A DNA stretch of 35,499 nt from Prototheca cutis (Eukaryota; Chlorophyta; Trebouxiophyceae; Chlorellales; Chlorellaceae): contig BCIH01000009.1 of the NCBI GenBank assembly GCA_002897115.2, positions 141,000 through 176,498 on the forward strand, written 5' to 3'. Below are positions 32,004 through 35,499 of the stretch, one piece after another. Every line of letters begins with the position of its first letter. The stretch's first letter is position 1. Position numbers and translations under genes: made by a program. Under the pieces are notes generated by a model that saw only the letters and a list, made by a program, of their open reading frames with translations, had not been told where the DNA came from and did no database searches.

Positions 32004-33784
32004 TCACCGCCGCTGCCTGGCGTATGCCGCGGGCGGCGGGGCGCCACCGGGGCGGTCGTAACCACGCGGCGGTGCATACCCAGCGGCTCGCGCCGGCGGC
32101 GGCTGATCGTACACCTGCGGTGGTGCTCGCTCGTACGCCGGTGGCCTGTCGTACGCGGGCACGTACGGCTCTCGCTCGTATGCCCGGGAGTCGTAGGCAG
32201 CCCGGGGCGGAGGATCGTACACGGGTGCGGGTTCGTAGGCCCCACGCTCCGGCTCGTAGCGCCCACGCGGTTCGTAGGCCCCGTACGCTCGCGGAGCCGG
32301 CTCGTACTCGGGCCGGACGTATTCGGGCACATAGTCGCGCTCCGGCAGCGACCTGTGTCGAGTGCGGTTTGTGTGCATGTGTCAATGCACATGACAGGAA
32401 GGTACACGCACGGGAGCAGCGATACATCAACGAGTACCTCATGCAATGGCATCGCCTTGCCAGCACAGCCTCCCCCCACGTACCCGCGGGCGTAACGGTC
32501 GTAGCCGCCGGAATAGGGGGTCGGCTCGTAACCCCCAGCGCCATAGCCTCCCCTGCAGGTTGAACACATGCATTGAACATGGAAACAACGCAAGGTCCGC
32601 CGGAATTCGTTTCGTGTGCGGCGCTGGGAACAGCATGCTCGTCGCACCCAAACGTGCGTTGGCCCCCGTCCCAAACGACAGAAATGCTCACCCACGCGGC
32701 GGCGGCCCCCGGTCATAAGCTGCGGGGCGATCATAGGCTGGCGGTCTCGTGTACGGCTCACGGCCGTAGGCCGGCCGGTCGTATCCCCGCTCCTGCGGTG
32801 GGGCCTCCGCACCGGGACGGTATCGGTCATAATCAGCCCGATCATATCTGCATGATGGTTGGTGGGTCAACGCAGCTGGGTCAAAGCGCTGTAACAGTCC
32901 TGCTCATTCCCTTCCTTGCATGGCCTGGCATGTCATTGTTGCCGCCAAAAGACATTCACTCATCACCATGGCCTACCAGCAACCATCCCACAGCCAATAT
33001 CTTGACTTCCTTTAATACCTACCTACTGCCGTCATAGGGGGCCGGCTCATAGTCCCGCTCCCTCCCCCTCAGTGGGCTCCGATGCCTAAGAACGGTGGCA
33101 AGCAGATGGGCCCTGTTGTGGGCATGCCATGGACATGCAGATATCCACAGCGCCCACCTTCCATGCACCGTGTTGGTCACCATGCACCTTTTTCTGCAAG
33201 TTCCCACCGGATCGGGCCCTCACCTGTACCGATCTTGGGGCTCGTGCCGGGCCCGGCGCTGCCCAGAGGCTGGGACCCCGGGCACCATCTTGTCCTCTGG
33301 CACGGCGCGCTTCACAGAGATGATCCTCCCAGAGAGGTCCTTGTTGTGCATCGCCTCAATGGCGTTCTCCATGTCCTGCTCGGTTCCAAATAGCACAAAG
33401 CCAAAGCCCCTAGGCTGCTTGGTGAGCCGGTCCTTCATGATCTCCGCGCTCGTCGGCTGAAACTCGCCAAATGCTGCGGACATGCCATCATCAAAATGGG
33501 AATGGCATTAGAGACCCGGTGGTACGCTGCATACTGAAATACAGGTGTGCCACGCTTCCCACCTGGCAAGGGTGAGCGATTCGAGCAAAGGCCCCACCAA
33601 CAGCCCGCCGAGACCGCGCACCATTCCTCAGTCCTTCATCGTCCATGCCCCATGGGATTCCTCCGACGAAGACTTTGTGCAGGTGTGGAGCTGAGGACGG
33701 GGCAGTCCGCGCCGCATCCTGCTGCACCTCGGCCTCATGCCGACTTCGCTGCCTGCCATGGTCCTCACTCTCCCCACTGCTCAT
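32004..33784 (-). CDS. Single-RRM RNA-binding protein with Tyr/Pro/Arg-rich tail
   Basis: Six exons on the minus strand: 33784-33622, 33473-33224, 33061-33023 (or from 33067), 32847-32692, 32552-32484, 32352-32004; 341 residues. The start MSSGESEDHGRQRSRHEAEV is followed by one RRM with RNP2 KVFVGGIPW and RNP1 RGFGFVLF, plus the end strand GRIISVKRAVPED. This resembles the hnRNP A/B, DAZAP1 and Musashi group. The remaining two thirds is low complexity: repeated YEP, YDRP, AYE and YDxPP units rich in Tyr, Pro, Arg, Gly and Ala, with no fold expected. Such tails drive condensation in other RRM proteins (inference). Exons 3, 4 and 5 are all phase 2-2 and multiples of three, so any can be skipped without a frameshift. 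It is divergently arranged with the Der gene. Confidence 0.88.
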
Positions 33785-34071
33785 GGTGCCGGATCCTAGG
33801 TTGAAACGCCTTCGTGTAAAATAAACTTGGAAACAATGACGGAGGTCTCGTGGCCAGCCCCATCACTATCAGGCTTTGCCCGGAAATTGATTTGCTTGGA
33901 CTCCCGGAATCACAACGCATGCGACCATATGGCTGCTGCCCCACTCAACGACCATGCCGAGATCGAAAAGAGCCGCAAAACACAGTGCTGGAAGAATCAA
34001 ACAATTTCAGTTCCATTTTTGGAGTGGATGGTGGCAATGCGCTGAGCCCGTGCGATGCGCGGGGCTGCAAA
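33785..34071. other. Compact divergent promoter region, RRM gene / Der gene
   Basis: 287 nt separate the two start codons, so both promoters and 5' UTRs share it. An AT-rich patch with AAATAAA lies at about 33818-33826. No further gene is seen. Confidence 0.55.
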
Positions 34072-35253
34072 ATGTGGCGAGTAGTGCTGACCTCCTGGCC
34101 AAGGAGGGGCCCCCCTGCCTGGCCGACTCTGGCAAGATGCTTTGCCTCCCGGACCAGCCTATTGAAGAAGACCAAGCGAGCATTTAACGATGACACCGAG
34201 CTGCCGGTGGTGAGGAAGCGATTTCTGTTGACAGTGTTTGCCCGGAGGGCTTGGAGGTGGCGCCAGGGGAGTAACGGCCGGCAGCCCAGCAGAGTTCTCT
34301 TCAACAGCCCGCCCTGCTGCATCCCGCCCTGCCCTGCTCTCCCAGGTGGCCATCGTGGGTCGGCCCAACGTGGGCAAATCGGCGCTGTTCAATCGGCTGG
34401 TGGGTCAACGCAAGGCGCTGGTCCTGGACACGCCCAGCGGGCACGTGACGCGCGATTGGAAAGAAGGGCGTGCCGCACTGGGAGACCTCCGCTTCACTGT
34501 GGTGGACACTTCCGGGCTGGAACCCGAGCGTGCGGTAAAGGATCCGGCCTCCATCCAAGCCCGGGGCGCCGCCCTCACCGCCAGCGTGCTGGCACGTGCA
34601 GATGCCACCGTGTTCCTCGTAGACGCCAGGTGAGATTTTTGAGTTGTTTTTCCATATGTATGTGTGCGTTTTGGGTGTGGTGGGCTATCACAGACTGACC
34701 TTCTTAACTGTGCACTGCTGTTGGCNCCCCTCTGACCATTTTAACCTGGACACAAGAAAATNCCCCCCCCCCCAGGGCTGGCGTGCTGGCTGGTGACCTG
34801 GAACTTGCCAAATGGCTACGGCGGCTGCCGCCGCCGCACCGTGTGCTGCTCGTGGCAAACAAGTGCGAGCGACCCACCGCATCGGCGGCAGGACTGACTG
34901 AATGTATCAAGCTGGGCTTTGGGCCGGGCATCGCCATCTCGGCCGAAACCGGAGATGGCATGGCGGACCTGTATCAAGGTCTGCAGCCACTGGTGGATGC
35001 CGCCGCTGAGGAGCGGGCCGAGGGCCAGGGTGCTGCGGTATTGCAAGGCGACGGTTCAGATGCAGAGAGTAGTGATGCAGCTGGAGGTGTGTCGACGCCT
35101 GCGCTGCCCGAGCTGTTGCGGCTGGCGGTGGTTGGCCTGCCGAATGTGGGCAAGTCCACGCTCTGCAACATGCTCCTGCGGTCGGAGCGATCCCTCACGG
35201 GCCCCGAGCCGGGCCTCACTCGCGATGCTGTCCGCACCAGGTTCCAGCACGAG
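34072..35253 (+). CDS. Der/EngA double-GTPase, organelle-targeted, 3'-truncated by the window
   Basis: Exons seen: 34072-34209, 34346-34629, 34776-35253; 300 residues, with further exons beyond the window. Der has two tandem GTPase domains and is needed for bacterial-type 50S ribosome assembly; nuclear-encoded plant copies work in plastids or mitochondria. G domain 1: [31 protein letters not shown] and VANKCE (G4, Glu in place of the usual Asp). G domain 2 begins [16 protein letters not shown] with [11 protein letters not shown]. The first exon, [20 protein letters not shown] onward, is rich in Arg, Ser, Thr and hydrophobics with no acidic residue in its first 38 positions, as expected of an organelle presequence; that is why I start at 34072. 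Exon 3 ends at CACGAG followed by GCAAGT, an apparent GC donor. Two undetermined bases (34726, 34762) lie in intron 2, not in coding sequence. Confidence 0.92.
34763..34773 (+). repeat. C11 tract abutting the acceptor of Der intron 2
   Basis: Eleven C directly before the acceptor AG (34774-34775), preceded by an undetermined base at 34762. It serves as the polypyrimidine tract; its exact length is doubtful because of the neighbouring N. Confidence 0.8.
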
Positions 35254-35260
35254 GCAAGTA

Positions 35261-35279
35261 GACTGTGTGTGTGCGTGTG

Positions 35280-35346
<67 letters not shown>
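35261..35346 (+). repeat. (GT)n/(GCGT)n microsatellite in Der intron 3
   Basis: A short GT-rich lead (35265-35280) passes into a tetranucleotide repeat of GCGT, about 16 units, ending at 35346. It starts within ten bases of the donor. Alternating purine-pyrimidine sequence of this kind can adopt Z-DNA. Confidence 0.95.
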
Positions 35347-35484
35347 TGGAAAAGAATGGAAAACTGCATTTGTTGTGAGGAAATGGGGAAATCGCAGGCT
35401 ACTAGCCTGGGGCTGCAAGGACATGGCGGCATGCATGTCTCGGGAGCAAACTCTGGGGACCTCTCTGTGGCGTTATCTCCCTCT

Positions 35485-35499
35485 CCCCCCCCCCCCCCC
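35485..35499 (+). repeat. C run at the window end
   Basis: Fifteen C run into the window edge, preceded by TCTCCCTCT. By analogy with the other introns here this is probably the polypyrimidine tract of Der intron 3, with the next exon just outside the window. No Der-like coding sequence was found between 35254 and 35484. Confidence 0.6.

Noticed and set aside
31732..32691. 319-codon open frame on the minus strand overlapping the RRM gene tail
   Set aside because: Reads a different frame through the tail exons and introns; the Tyr/Pro repeat frame with consistent splice phases is the better explanation.
35254..35484. Possible further Der exon after the AG near 35399
   Set aside because: The translation after that AG shows no Der motif (the DTAG motif should follow shortly); the next exon is probably beyond the window.

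Overview
This is a eukaryotic nuclear window, most likely from a green alga of the Chlorella type (trebouxiophyte). The evidence is GC-rich coding sequence, many short spliceosomal introns (roughly 70-370 nt, mostly GT-AG), TGTAA motifs a short distance after several stop codons (the usual chlorophyte polyadenylation signal), a plant/bacterial-type GMP synthase and an organelle-type Der GTPase. The species is an inference; nothing in the sequence names it. Exon boundaries were read by eye from frame continuity, splice signals and family conservation. Except where marked approximate, phases add up across each gene.

Layout: (1) 66-12714, + strand: the 3' part of a very large midasin (MDN1/Rea1) gene, from its last AAA+ modules through the linker and acidic region to the MIDAS/VWA domain; its 5' part lies outside the window. 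(2) 13163-13280, +: tRNA-Pro(AGG) with a 46-nt intron and a T-run terminator. (3) 13878-19302, +: a 10-exon DDB1/CPSF160/SF3B3-superfamily propeller protein. (4) 19303-20664: non-coding, with a long near-perfect hairpin. (5) 20665-22778, +: REI1/ZNF622-type 60S maturation factor whose zinc ligands are largely missing. (6) 23094-24231, -: ribosomal protein uL2 (RPL8), convergent with REI1. (7) 24925-26162, +: TEX30/KANSL3-like alpha/beta-hydrolase fold protein that looks catalytically dead. (8) 26490-28689, +: GMP synthase. (9) 28690-30416: 1.7 kb with no recognised gene and a CACGTG-bearing inverted repeat. (10) 30417-31241, +: small TMEM242-like membrane protein. (11) 32004-33784, -: single-RRM RNA-binding protein with a Tyr/Pro/Arg-rich tail built from frame-preserving exons. 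(12) 34072 to the window end, +: Der/EngA GTPase with a likely organellar presequence, cut by the window edge.

Three of the genes (midasin, REI1, uL2) belong to 60S ribosomal subunit assembly: midasin remodels nuclear pre-60S particles, REI1 acts on late cytoplasmic ones, and uL2 is a core 60S protein. Der-type GTPases do the analogous job for bacterial-type (organellar) large subunits, and TMEM242 is a mitochondrial ATP-synthase assembly protein in animals. The other genes are ordinary housekeeping genes. No mobile element, CRISPR array or viral gene was recognised. The most unusual observations are the stepwise loss of zinc ligands in REI1, the missing Ser and His in the TEX30-like protein, the hairpin at 19675-19777, the symmetric tail exons of the RRM gene and several apparent GC-AG introns.
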